Part shown: in pieces, positions 8,299-17,583 of the stretch
How the letters are laid out: every line of letters begins with the position of its first letter
How positions within the stretch are numbered: the first letter of the stretch is position 1
From: an uncultured Akkermansia sp.
GTDB lineage: Bacteria; Verrucomicrobiota; Verrucomicrobiia; Verrucomicrobiales; Akkermansiaceae
Reading direction: 5' to 3'
Assembly: GCA_947624205.1 (NCBI GenBank)
Contig: CANQJI010000017.1
Coordinates: forward strand, 1 to 37,178
DNA length: 37,178 nt
Position numbers and translations under genes: made by a program
Notes under the pieces: generated by a model
Databases searched by the model: none
What the model was told of the DNA's origin: nothing
Seen by the model: only the letters and a program-made list of their open reading frames with translations

Positions 8299-9530
8299 CA
8301 GACTTCCGACGGTAATGCCGCAGTAATGTCCTCGCGAATCTTTCGCAGGGATAATCCCGTGCTGCAAGCTAGTTCTTTCATGCTTTCGTACTCCGGATAG
8401 CAGCGGATTATATCCCCGTGCTGCACGCGTTTCACCCGCACGGTGCCATACGACAACTGCACGGAGATGAACTCGCGCTGCATCACCGTGCGCTGCACGG
8501 CGTGACGCCGAACTCCAATGGTAGAACTGTGTCGTAGAATACAGTCCTCCGCCATTTCCACAAGTGCGGCATCAACCAGCGCCCCAAGCAACACAGCCGG
8601 ACGACTCTTCTTCATTGTGCAGGGGCAGAACCAAACATCACGCGCGCCGAGTTCGAGCAGAAGTTCCTGCAGGTAGGAAAGCTCCTCAGGCGTCGAATCA
8701 TCGATGTTTGCCGCGAGTTCACAGATATTCTCATCCTCCATTCCTGGTGTCGCTTCCTCCACCGGTTCGATAAGCAAGACACGCAGGAAATTGGCGCGTC
8801 CGAAGTCGCGTTTGCCGAGACCGATTCCCGTGGAAATAATGCGGTAGGACGGCGGCAGCTTGTCATGTGTACGCAAAGCAGCGGCAGCAGCGATGCCGGT
8901 AGGTGTCACCATTTCTCCGAGCGTCGACGAGGTGCGAAGCGGGATCTTGTGCGCAGCAGCGATATTCAGAACCGCCGGCACCGGCACCGGCAATTCCCCG
9001 TGCTGGCACATCACCGTACCGCTCCCCTCCGTGAGTCCGGTCACTACCCATCCATCGGGAGTCAGATCCTCCGCCAACACGGCGATGGCGATAATATCCG
9101 CCAACGAATCAACGGCGCCGACTTCGTGAAAATGTACTTGATTGATGGGGCACCCATGAGCTTTGGCTTCCGCCTCAGCCACGATGCGAAAAATTCTCTT
9201 CGCTTGCGAGCGAGCAGCATCCCCCATAATGACATGGTCAATGATATGCTCTACATCGTCAAGGTGGCGATGTTCATGATGGTGCCGGGCATTGTAGCTC
9301 TCCTCGTGGTGGTGTTCATGATGATGAAGCCGCACGTCGAAATCACAGCCGGAAATGCTGTAAGAACTCTTGCGAGAAATCGAAATGTCAAACTCGTGCG
9401 GAACTTCTCGTCGCAAGCTTTCCAACGCAGCATCCAGCTTCTCGCGATTTGCCCCCAAATCCAGCAGAGCCGCTACCAGCATGTCGCCGCTAATGCCACT
9501 TGTTCCTTCGAGGTAAAGATATTTTTTCAT
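8298..9530 (-). CDS. larC: Nickel insertion protein LarC (single full-length ORF)
   Basis: MKKYLYLEGTSGISGDMLVAALLDLG, HFHEVGAVDSLADII, TPTGIAAAAAL, His-rich segment HHHEHHHEESYNARHHHEHRH, NIDDSTPEELSY. ATG overlaps the larB TGA. Confidence 0.95.
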   Translation of the reverse strand: MKKYLYLEGTSGISGDMLVAALLDLGANREKLDAALESLRREVPHEFDISISRKSSYSISGCDFDVRLHHHEHHHEESYNARHHHEHRHLDDVEHIIDHVIMGDAARSQAKRIFRIVAEAEAKAHGCPINQVHFHEVGAVDSLADIIAIAVLAEDLTPDGWVVTGLTEGSGTVMCQHGELPVPVPAVLNIAAAHKIPLRTSSTLGEMVTPTGIAAAAALRTHDKLPPSYRIISTGIGLGKRDFGRANFLRVLLIEPVEEATPGMEDENICELAANIDDSTPEELSYLQELLLELGARDVWFCPCTMKKSRPAVLLGALVDAALVEMAEDCILRHSSTIGVRRHAVQRTVMQREFISVQLSYGTVRVKRVQHGDIIRCYPEYESMKELACSTGLSLRKIREDITAALPSEV

Positions 9531-10210
9531 GACGTCTCTATGCGAATCATGTTGAGAATGCGACAAGCTTGCACGGCCGCCCCGAATCCGTTGTCAATAT
9601 TGACCACTGAGAGTCCCTCCGCACAGGAATTGAGCATCGAGAGAAGTGGCGCCAATCCCTCCAGTGACGCACCATAGCCAACTGAAGTCGGTACGGCAAT
9701 GACGGGCGCTTTTACCAGCCCCGCTATGACGCTCCCAAGCGCCCCTTCCATCCCCGCTACAGCGATGACTACGTTTGCACGGCGGATGGTCTCCATACTC
9801 CCTAGCAAGCGATGCAGCCCCGCCACTCCGACGTCGTAGAAACGCTCCACACAAGCTCCGAAAAATTCCGCCGTGCGCGCTGCTTCCTCCGCCACCGGTA
9901 TGTCCGCCGTACCCCCGGTGCACACCGCCACAAGCCCGGGCAAGGTAGCAGGAGTCCGTCCCGGCAAAAGCAATGTGCGGGAGGTCGCATCGTACTGCAC
10001 CGGAAGTCCCTTGTTGAGCACGAAATCCGCTTGTTCCTGCGAGCACCGTGTGCCGAAGGCTGCACTCCCTGCTTCCGCAAAAGCCAGCAGAATGCGCGCG
10101 AGTTGCTCGACTGTTTTACCGGGGCAATAAATCGTCTCCGGTATGCCGGTCCGATCCTCACGCGAAAGGTCGAGGCGCGCGAATCCTAAATCCTTCGTTT
10201 TTTCACTCAT
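9527..10210 (-). CDS. larB: Nickel-pincer cofactor biosynthesis protein LarB
   Basis: GFARLDLSREDRTGIPETIYCPGKT, GGTADIPVAEEAARTAEFFG, YDVGVAGLHRLL, VAGMEGALGSVIAGL, VGYGASLEGLAPLLSMLNSCAEGLSVVNIDNGFGAA. Confidence 0.94.
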   Translation of the reverse strand: MSEKTKDLGFARLDLSREDRTGIPETIYCPGKTVEQLARILLAFAEAGSAAFGTRCSQEQADFVLNKGLPVQYDATSRTLLLPGRTPATLPGLVAVCTGGTADIPVAEEAARTAEFFGACVERFYDVGVAGLHRLLGSMETIRRANVVIAVAGMEGALGSVIAGLVKAPVIAVPTSVGYGASLEGLAPLLSMLNSCAEGLSVVNIDNGFGAAVQACRILNMIRIETS

Positions 10211-10235
10211 ACCGAGTACGGTGAAACAGCAATGA

Positions 10236-11192
10236 TTAATCCAGAGGGACAAGTTCGTATTTACGGGTGCCCAGTCCCATCTCTTCCGCGTAGTCCAGTT
10301 GATGCAATCCCTCGCGTGTCTCGATGCGTTCCTTGAGGTCGTGCAATTCATCAGCCGGCAACTTGTAGAGTAAATCAATGCAAGCCTGATCCAGCGCCAG
10401 AATATCCGTGGATGCCAGGATGCCAATGTCCCGGGCGCGCGGCGGCTCCGCCTCGATTCCGGCACAGTCGCAGTCCACCGACATATTGCGCATCACATTG
10501 ATGAAGACGATTTTTTTACCGAAATGATCCACGGTCGCTTTTGCAGATTCCACCATGTTCTCCATAAACGGCGATTTCGAGCAGGCCCACGTATTCCCCG
10601 ACGTAGAACCATGCACCATCGCTTTACCCACCTTGCCGTCGGCGCAACCGATGGCTATGTTCTTGATGGAACCCCCGAAGCCGCCCATGGCGTGCCCCTT
10701 AAAGTGTGTGAGCACCACCATAGAGTCGTAGTTGAGGATGTTTTTGCCCATGCTCATCTCCTTGAAATGCTTGCCTCCCTTCACGGGAAGCATCACCGTG
10801 CCGTCCTCATCCATGATATCGACCGGACAGAAAGTCCAGCCGTTCACCTTAAGCGTCTGTCGATGTTTCTCCGTGGTATCACGCCCTCCTTCGTAGAGCG
10901 TATTAGTTTCAACCAAGGCGCTGTTCGGAATGCTCGCCTGGAGTTTTTTGACCATGGGAATGGGAATGATATTCGGTCCATGAGGTTCGCCGGAATGCCA
11001 CTTGATAGCCACCTTACCGTCAATATTTCCTTTGATTTTCTCGTATACTTTCAGCAAACCGTCCGGCGAGAGATCCCTCGTGAAATATACTTTGGCAGCC
11101 GGATGACCGGACTCACTCTGTTGTGGCGCAGCATCCTGCGCCCCTAGAATTCCCGCGCTCGCTAATACACTCATAAGAAGAAGTTTTTTCAT
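10236..11192 (-). CDS. Secreted DUF362-domain protein, first gene of the lar operon
   Basis: Signal peptide MKKLLLMSVLASAGILGAQ; HSGEPHGPNIIP, FKGHAMGGFGGSIKNIAIGCADGKVGKAMVHG, CDCAGIEAEPPRARDIGILASTDILALDQAC. Ends 25 nt before larB. Confidence 0.82.
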   Translation of the reverse strand: MKKLLLMSVLASAGILGAQDAAPQQSESGHPAAKVYFTRDLSPDGLLKVYEKIKGNIDGKVAIKWHSGEPHGPNIIPIPMVKKLQASIPNSALVETNTLYEGGRDTTEKHRQTLKVNGWTFCPVDIMDEDGTVMLPVKGGKHFKEMSMGKNILNYDSMVVLTHFKGHAMGGFGGSIKNIAIGCADGKVGKAMVHGSTSGNTWACSKSPFMENMVESAKATVDHFGKKIVFINVMRNMSVDCDCAGIEAEPPRARDIGILASTDILALDQACIDLLYKLPADELHDLKERIETREGLHQLDYAEEMGLGTRKYELVPLD

Positions 11193-11291
11193 GTTGATTA
11201 AAGAATACATCAGGAGAAGCGTGCGTCCTCCCTACTTGCAATTATAACGGCTCATGCCGCTGGAGGTCAAGCCAAGGATCGTGGTAAACAT

Positions 11292-11566
11292 CAGGAAATG
11301 CATTTGCCTATGTACGACGTACGACACGCACGACGGCCCCGTTGAGGGCGCACGCGCAGCGGGCGGTAAGTGCGGATGGACAACGTGCATGCGTTGCCCC
11401 GACAGGGGCGAACCGGCAATGGGGTGCCGGTGAGTCAATTTGGGGAAGTTCGCGCGCCGTGTGGCGCGGGGCGCTGGTTGTCATGATTTTTGATACGTAT
11501 AGACAATAATATCAGTCAATAAGATCATTTTCTCTGTTGACCAACTTCTCTCAAATGTGTTTGCAC
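11292..11566 (-). repeat. Intergenic repeat family 1, copy C (long form, inverted)
   Basis: Reverse complement matches copies A and E through core and hairpin module. The terminal palindrome is only half present. Confidence 0.88.
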
Positions 11567-11630
11567 CGGATAACGAGACATAAAACTTGCGACGAGAAGG
11601 ATTATGGGCTATACTCGCTCCTGCATTTGC

Positions 11631-14201
11631 ATGGCTGAGAGTAGCTCTATAACGCCCATGATGGACCAGTACCTGCGCATGAAGCAGAGACTGCCGGAGG
11701 ATGTTTGGCTCTTTTTTCGATTGGGGGATTTTTATGAAATGTTTTTTGATGATGCCCTGGCGTGTTCTCAGGCTTTGGGACTCACACTGACCAAGAGACA
11801 GAGTATCCCGATGTGTGGGGTGCCGTATCATGCCGCGGAAGGCTACATCAGTAAAATCGTCAAGATGGGCAAACGCGTTGCCATTGCGGAGCAGATGACC
11901 GTGCCGGTACCCGGACGCCTTGTAGAGAGAGAAATCACCCGTATCATCTCGGCCGGCACATTGGCGGACATGAACCTGCTGAACGAGGCAGAGCACAATT
12001 ACATCGCCGCCTGTTACCATGAAAAAAAGGTGTGGGGTCTGGCGTGCGTTGACCACAGTACCGGTGATTTCAGTGTAGCAGATTATGAGGAATACGAGGA
12101 TATGGTTGAGGAGCTGGAGCGCTTGAACCCAACGGAATTGCTGGTAAGCGACGAACAGGCTGAGGAATTTTCTGCTCTGCCGGTGACCCAGAAATACGAT
12201 GGTTACGCATTTTTGCCCGCCCTTGCACGTAGTAATTTAGAGACCCATTTCCGCGTACATTCGTTGGAAGGCTTTGGCTGTGCACACCTCACCGCATCGC
12301 TGTGTTCCGCTGCTGCAATCTTGCACTACCTCAAGAATCAGCTGAGGCGCAGCACGGAGCACCTGTGCCACCTCTCTTTGCTACCCACCAGACGCATCGT
12401 ATTCATCGATACAGCGAGTCGACGAAACCTCGATCTCGTGGAGGCTCGCGGTGGTGCCAGAAACACCCTTCTGGGTGTGTTGGATAACACCTGCACACCA
12501 ATGGGAGCAAGATTATTGCGGGATTGGATATTGCACCCCATTTGCGATCTCGTCGAACTACGGAGGAGGCAGGATATCATTGCAGCCATGCTGGCAGACA
12601 CCTTCTTGATGAACAAACTCGGAGAGGCGCTCAAAGGTGTGCGGGATATGGAGCGGCTTTCATCGCGTCTCTCTCAGGGAGCAGGTAATGCGCGGGATTT
12701 ACTGGGGCTCTCAATTTCACTGCAACGCCTGCCGAATGTGGCCGAACATGTGGCAACCCTGCAACAGCGAGAGGAGAAATACGGATCTCTCGCAGAAAAA
12801 CTCGGTGAATTTTCCGAGTTGACAGACCTCCTCACCCGAGCATTGGTGGATGAACCACCGGTCACCCTCAAGGAGGGGGGAATGATCCGTGATGGCTATG
12901 ATTCGCAGTTGGATGAGTTGCGCGAAGCCTCGCACCATGGCAAGGTATGGCTAACTGAGATGGAGGCTCGTGAGCGGCAGGCTACGGGAATCGATTCGCT
13001 GAAGATTCGATTTAACAATGTGTTTGGCTATTACATTGAAGTGACTAAGGCTCACTATTCCAAAGTACCGGAGCACTACCACCGCAAGCAGACGCTTGCC
13101 AACGCTGAACGCTATGTGACCGATGAGCTCAAAAAAATGGAAAGCACAATTCTGGGTGCTGATGAGCGCGCACGGCAGTTAGAGTACGAGATCTTCGGTC
13201 GGTTGAGGGCGGCGGTTGGCGCGAAGCTGGAGCAGATTCAGCGCAGCGCCTCGGCGTTAGCAGAACTTGACACTTTGCTCGGACTTGCAGAAACCGCCCG
13301 CCGCTACCGATATTGCCGCCCCGTGTTGGATCATTCCCGTGATCTCCATATCGTGAACGGTCGTCATCCTATCATCGAGCGGGCTCAGGAAGATGGCTCC
13401 TTTGTGCCGAATGACACCGAAATGAGTGAGGAGCAAAACCGGCTTATTCTGCTCACCGGACCAAATATGGCCGGCAAATCCACCTACATTCGTCAGGTGG
13501 CGCTCATTGTGCTGATGGCGCAAATAGGCGCTTACGTTCCTGCAGAAGAAGCGCGCATCGGTGTGGCAGATCGCATTTTTTGCCGTGTAGGCGCAAGCGA
13601 TGATTTAGCGAGTGGACGCTCCACATTCATGGTGGAAATGAGTGAAACCGCACTCATTCTCAACAATGCCGGAGAGCGTTCTCTGGTTGTACTTGATGAG
13701 ATCGGGCGCGGTACGGCGACCTACGACGGTCTCTCCATTGCCTGGGCGGTAGCGGAACACTTGCATGATGTCATCGGCGCACGGACTCTCTTCGCCACAC
13801 ACTACCACGAAATGGTGGACTTACAGGATACCCACCCTGCCATCGGGAATTGGCATGTGGAGGTGCGTGAATGGCGGGATGAAATCATCTTCCTGCGCAA
13901 AGTGCTTCCGGGACCGGCGGATAAATCTTACGGCATTCAGGTGGCGCGCCTTGCCGGACTGCCAAAGAGCATCATTGAACGAGCTAAACATATTCTGACC
14001 CATCTTGAAATGAGTGCTGGCATGCGCGAGCCGGAACCTGAGACCGCCAGGGAGGAACTTGCTTCTCCTGCAGCGAAAAAACGGCGGAGACGGCGACGTG
14101 AAGATCTTTCTTCTTCAAATTCCGACAATCTCCCCACACCAAATCCACCCGGAGACATGACCCAGCTCGATCTTTTCTCCGGGCTCGATCCCGGTCTCTG
14201 A
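11631..14201 (+). CDS. mutS: DNA mismatch repair protein MutS
   Basis: FFRLGDFYEMFFDDA, GVPYHAAEGYI, TGPNMAGKSTYIRQVALI, DEIGRGTATYDGLSIAWA, FATHYHEM. C-terminal QLDLF. Confidence 0.97.
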   Translation: MAESSSITPMMDQYLRMKQRLPEDVWLFFRLGDFYEMFFDDALACSQALGLTLTKRQSIPMCGVPYHAAEGYISKIVKMGKRVAIAEQMTVPVPGRLVEREITRIISAGTLADMNLLNEAEHNYIAACYHEKKVWGLACVDHSTGDFSVADYEEYEDMVEELERLNPTELLVSDEQAEEFSALPVTQKYDGYAFLPALARSNLETHFRVHSLEGFGCAHLTASLCSAAAILHYLKNQLRRSTEHLCHLSLLPTRRIVFIDTASRRNLDLVEARGGARNTLLGVLDNTCTPMGARLLRDWILHPICDLVELRRRQDIIAAMLADTFLMNKLGEALKGVRDMERLSSRLSQGAGNARDLLGLSISLQRLPNVAEHVATLQQREEKYGSLAEKLGEFSELTDLLTRALVDEPPVTLKEGGMIRDGYDSQLDELREASHHGKVWLTEMEARERQATGIDSLKIRFNNVFGYYIEVTKAHYSKVPEHYHRKQTLANAERYVTDELKKMESTILGADERARQLEYEIFGRLRAAVGAKLEQIQRSASALAELDTLLGLAETARRYRYCRPVLDHSRDLHIVNGRHPIIERAQEDGSFVPNDTEMSEEQNRLILLTGPNMAGKSTYIRQVALIVLMAQIGAYVPAEEARIGVADRIFCRVGASDDLASGRSTFMVEMSETALILNNAGERSLVVLDEIGRGTATYDGLSIAWAVAEHLHDVIGARTLFATHYHEMVDLQDTHPAIGNWHVEVREWRDEIIFLRKVLPGPADKSYGIQVARLAGLPKSIIERAKHILTHLEMSAGMREPEPETAREELASPAAKKRRRRRREDLSSSNSDNLPTPNPPGDMTQLDLFSGLDPGL

Positions 14202-14217
14202 TTGGCCCTATACCCCC

Positions 14218-14388
14218 GGGGCAAACGCATTAGGAAATGCGTTTGCCTATGTGCGATTTGGAGAGTTCCCTGGAGCTACCGTCATGATGACCGCTTGTCG
14301 TCATGATTCTTGATGCGTACAAACGACAATATCAGTCAACAAGGGCATTTTCTCTGTTGATCGATTTTGCTCAGATGCGTTTGTCCTG
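14218..14388 (-). repeat. Intergenic repeat family 1, copy D (minimal form, inverted)
   Basis: GGGGCAAACGCATTAGGAAATGCGTTTGCC end, TCATGATTCTTGATGCGTAC, ATATCAGTCAA, TCTCTGTTGATCGATTTTGCTCAGATGCGTTTGTCC. Confidence 0.88.
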
Positions 14389-14393
14389 CTCTA

Positions 14394-14933
14394 CTACTTC
14401 TCCGAGGAGTTGATGCTACTTATATCTTTTCCTCTTTTCTTGAGCAAACGCAATATTTCACGATTGCTTTTCTGCACACGAGAGATGCACATTAATAGAA
14501 CAATTGTTATCAGAACTAAGTAAGCAACCAATGCAATACAAACGAGCTGGATAGTTGATGTAACACTCCGAATACGGGGATTTTGCATCAGGCGCTCCAC
14601 AATTACATCACTCAATTCGCGAGCATAAACGCGTCCCTCTTCCATGTAACGTTCTTTCACCGAATCCAGCGTCTGTTCGACGGCCTTCTTGAGTGATTGA
14701 GATAAACTGGTAACTGCATTATTGATGGGAGCAGAAGCAGTTTTTTTCTGTGCAGGCGCCACCTGTTGCTCGGAGACGGATTCATTATCCTGCTGTCCAA
14801 CCGCCTCAATACCGACTTGCAAAAGCCCACGCAGCAGATTCTTGCCGGTCTCACTGTCTGCCAAGACCAGAGGTGGAAGCAGCAGAAGAATTGCTGCCAG
14901 AACTGCGGGGAAAATATGTCGCATCGTCTTCAT
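14394..14933 (-). CDS. Hypothetical exported protein with C-terminal transmembrane segment
   Basis: Signal-like MRHIFPAVLAAILLLLPPLVLA; TM IQLVCIALVAYLVLITIVLLMCI. No family recognised. Confidence 0.6.
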   Translation of the reverse strand: MKTMRHIFPAVLAAILLLLPPLVLADSETGKNLLRGLLQVGIEAVGQQDNESVSEQQVAPAQKKTASAPINNAVTSLSQSLKKAVEQTLDSVKERYMEEGRVYARELSDVIVERLMQNPRIRSVTSTIQLVCIALVAYLVLITIVLLMCISRVQKSNREILRLLKKRGKDISSINSSEK

Positions 14934-14957
14934 CGTCGAGAAAACACCAATAAGGAC

Positions 14958-15947
14958 TTAATAATGACCGCCGTGGGGACCATTTGCCCATTGCCACGCG
15001 GTCTCGACAATCTGCAGAGCGTCCTGATACTTGGGCACCCAACCAAGAATATCGCGAGCCTTCGTAGCGTCGGCGATGAGGTAGGGAGGATCTCCCTCTC
15101 GCCGCTCACCATAGGTCACCGGAGCTTTCTTGCCGGTGACTTTTTCTGCAGCATCGATAATTTCCTTCACAGAGAGCCCCTTGCCGGTTCCTAAATTAAA
15201 GCACTCGGTTTTTCCACCTTTCATGAGGTAATCCAGCGCACGCAGGTGTGCATCTGCCAGATCATCCACGTGCACATAATCGCGCACGCAGGTGCCGTCC
15301 GGCGTATCGTAATCGGTGCCGAACACGGTGATACCCGGTCGCTCGCCTTTAATTGCCTGCAAAATAACCGGGATGAGGTGCGTTTCCGGGTCGTGATCCT
15401 CGCCAATAGTGCCATCCCCAGCAGATCCGGAGGCATTAAAGTAACGCAGGAATACACTTTTGAGCCCATACGCCTTTTCGCAATCGCGACAAACTTTTTC
15501 AAGCATAAGCTTTGATCCTCCGTAGGGGTTGATGGGATCCTGCTTTTCTGTCTCAGGGATGGGCATCTGTGATGGCACACCATAAGTGGCGGCTGTAGAG
15601 GAAAACACAAACTTCCTAGTACCTGCAAGCAACATGGCACGCAAAAGAGTCAACGGTTTGGCGATGTTGTTCTCGTAATATTTCAACGGATCCTGCACCG
15701 ATTCACCCACTTGAATAAACGCTGCAAAATGCACAACAGCATCAAATTTCTCTCGCACGAGCAAGGGATACACGATACTCGCATCTCCTAGATCGCCCTT
15801 GACGAGCTTTGCTCCGCTGCCTTCCACTGCAGCAGGATGCCCATAGATCATACTGTCAAGTACAGTGACTTCAGCGCCGGAACGAACGAGCTGGCGTACG
15901 GTATGAGAGCCGATGTAGCCGGCTCCTCCTGTTACAAGTATCTTCAT
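14958..15947 (-). CDS. galE: UDP-glucose 4-epimerase
   Basis: MKILVTGGAGYIGSHTVRQL, SSTAATYG, NPYGGSKLMLEK, LRYFNASG, DGTCVRDYVHVDDLADAH. Confidence 0.95.
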   Translation of the reverse strand: MKILVTGGAGYIGSHTVRQLVRSGAEVTVLDSMIYGHPAAVEGSGAKLVKGDLGDASIVYPLLVREKFDAVVHFAAFIQVGESVQDPLKYYENNIAKPLTLLRAMLLAGTRKFVFSSTAATYGVPSQMPIPETEKQDPINPYGGSKLMLEKVCRDCEKAYGLKSVFLRYFNASGSAGDGTIGEDHDPETHLIPVILQAIKGERPGITVFGTDYDTPDGTCVRDYVHVDDLADAHLRALDYLMKGGKTECFNLGTGKGLSVKEIIDAAEKVTGKKAPVTYGERREGDPPYLIADATKARDILGWVPKYQDALQIVETAWQWANGPHGGHY

Positions 15948-15976
15948 ATTTTTAGTTGGTTGTTTAGTAAAATCTG

Positions 15977-16951
15977 TTATAAGCTGGTAGTGTGCACTTC
16001 CAAGAGCATCGTTTCCAATTTCCGAATGTCTGCTGCGAAACGTCGAATTCCTTCCGCCGTTTTTTCCGTCGCCATAGCATCCTCATTCATCGCAAAACGG
16101 AAGCTCTTTTCATCCGTCGCAATACGTGGGATATCCATGTTCATTGCCGTCTCCGCCGAGAGCATGCACCGCACCTCCCCGCGCATCTCGGTCAACTCAC
16201 GAAGCAAAGAAGGCGCAATCGTCAGCAAATCACAGCCGGCCAACGCCAAAATTTCACCCGTGTTGCGAAATGATGCCCCCATCACTTGCACCTCATAACC
16301 ATACTTTTTGTAATAGCAGTATATTTTACGCACAGAAAGCACCCCGGGATCCGTTTCCGCATCCGCATAGCTCTCCCCTGTCGCTCTCTTGTACCAATCG
16401 AGAATGCGTCCCACAAACGGTGAAATCAACCGCACTCCCGCTTCTGCACATGCTACCGCCTGAACCACGCTGAAAAGAAGAGTGAGATTGCAATGAATGC
16501 CCTCCTTTTCCAGAGCCTTGGCAGCCTGAATCCCCTCCCATGTGGACGCAATTTTAATAAGTACGCGCTCGCGGTCAATCCCCGCCTGTTCGTACAGGCT
16601 GATCAGTCTTCTCGCACGCTCCACCGTACCTTCTGTATCAAATGACAAACGCGCATCTACCTCACTGGAGACACGCCCCGGTACGCGTTTGAGAATCTCC
16701 AATCCAAACGCCACAATGACACGGTCGATCAGCGCAGCACACAACGCTTCTCCCTGCAATGAACTCCCTCTCAATTCGTGCACAGCCCTCTGCGTTACTT
16801 CCCGGTACTCCTCCTCCTTTGCTGCAGCAAGGATGAGCGATGGATTGGTCGTCGCATCCTGCGGGCTGTATTCTTCTATCTGCCGGAAATCCCCGGTATC
16901 CGCCACAACTGTCGTGTAGCGTTTAAGTTGTTCCAAAAGTGTCTCTGCCAT
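15977..16951 (-). CDS. tal: Transaldolase
   Basis: [71 protein letters not shown]. Confidence 0.95.
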   Translation of the reverse strand: MAETLLEQLKRYTTVVADTGDFRQIEEYSPQDATTNPSLILAAAKEEEYREVTQRAVHELRGSSLQGEALCAALIDRVIVAFGLEILKRVPGRVSSEVDARLSFDTEGTVERARRLISLYEQAGIDRERVLIKIASTWEGIQAAKALEKEGIHCNLTLLFSVVQAVACAEAGVRLISPFVGRILDWYKRATGESYADAETDPGVLSVRKIYCYYKKYGYEVQVMGASFRNTGEILALAGCDLLTIAPSLLRELTEMRGEVRCMLSAETAMNMDIPRIATDEKSFRFAMNEDAMATEKTAEGIRRFAADIRKLETMLLEVHTTSL

Positions 16952-16962
16952 AACCTCCGTTT

Positions 16963-16992
16963 ATCATACCAACCTTAAGGGGGAAGAGTCAA
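16963..16992 (-). promoter_or_regulatory. Putative sigma70-type promoter for tal
   Basis: Minus strand TTGACT-18 nt-TATGAT, followed by AACGGAGGTT-ATG. Confidence 0.55.
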
Positions 16993-17177
16993 GACGCTTC
17001 CACGATGTTTTCGCTTCTCCTGAGAAAATCTTACTCTGCTCCTCTACAGAGCGCCCCGAACCAATCTCATTCATAATAAAGCGGCTCTGTCGTACTTGCC
17101 CCCTTAAAATCGAACGCCATAGACCAGCTCGCCGCCCTGCTCCCTCCCCTTCCCCACACACAGCAGAGGAGGGTAGC

Positions 17178-17194
17178 AAAAAAAGGGGGGGGGG
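17178..17194. repeat. Homopolymer tract A7G10
   Basis: gcAAAAAAAGGGGGGGGGGagac read directly. Confidence 0.85.
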
Positions 17195-17200
17195 AGACAT

Positions 17201-17538
17201 AGGGCAGCTGCATTTGAGAGAAGTCAATCAACAGAGGAAATGCTCTTATTGACTGATATAACTGTTTATACGTATCAAAAATCATGACAACCAGCGCCCC
17301 GCGCCGCACGGCGCGCGAACTTCCCCAAATTGACTCACCGGCACCCCATTGCCGGTTCGCCCCTGTCGGGGCAACGCATGCGCGTTGTCCATCCGCACTT
17401 ACCGCCCGCTGCGCGTGCGCCCTCATCGGGGCCGTCGTGCGTGTTGTACATCGTACATCGTACCTCGTACATAGGCGCTGCCAAGCGCCACCGTCGTACA
17501 TCGCACATAGGCAAACGCATTTCCTAATGCGTTTGCCT
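17201..17538 (+). repeat. Intergenic repeat family 1, copy E (long form)
   Basis: About 210 bp almost identical to copy A, with terminal palindrome GGCAAACGCATTTCCTAATGCGTTTGCC. Confidence 0.92.
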
Positions 17539-17583
17539 TGGGGGAGGCACAATTGAGGGAAAAACAAACGAACGAAGAGAACA

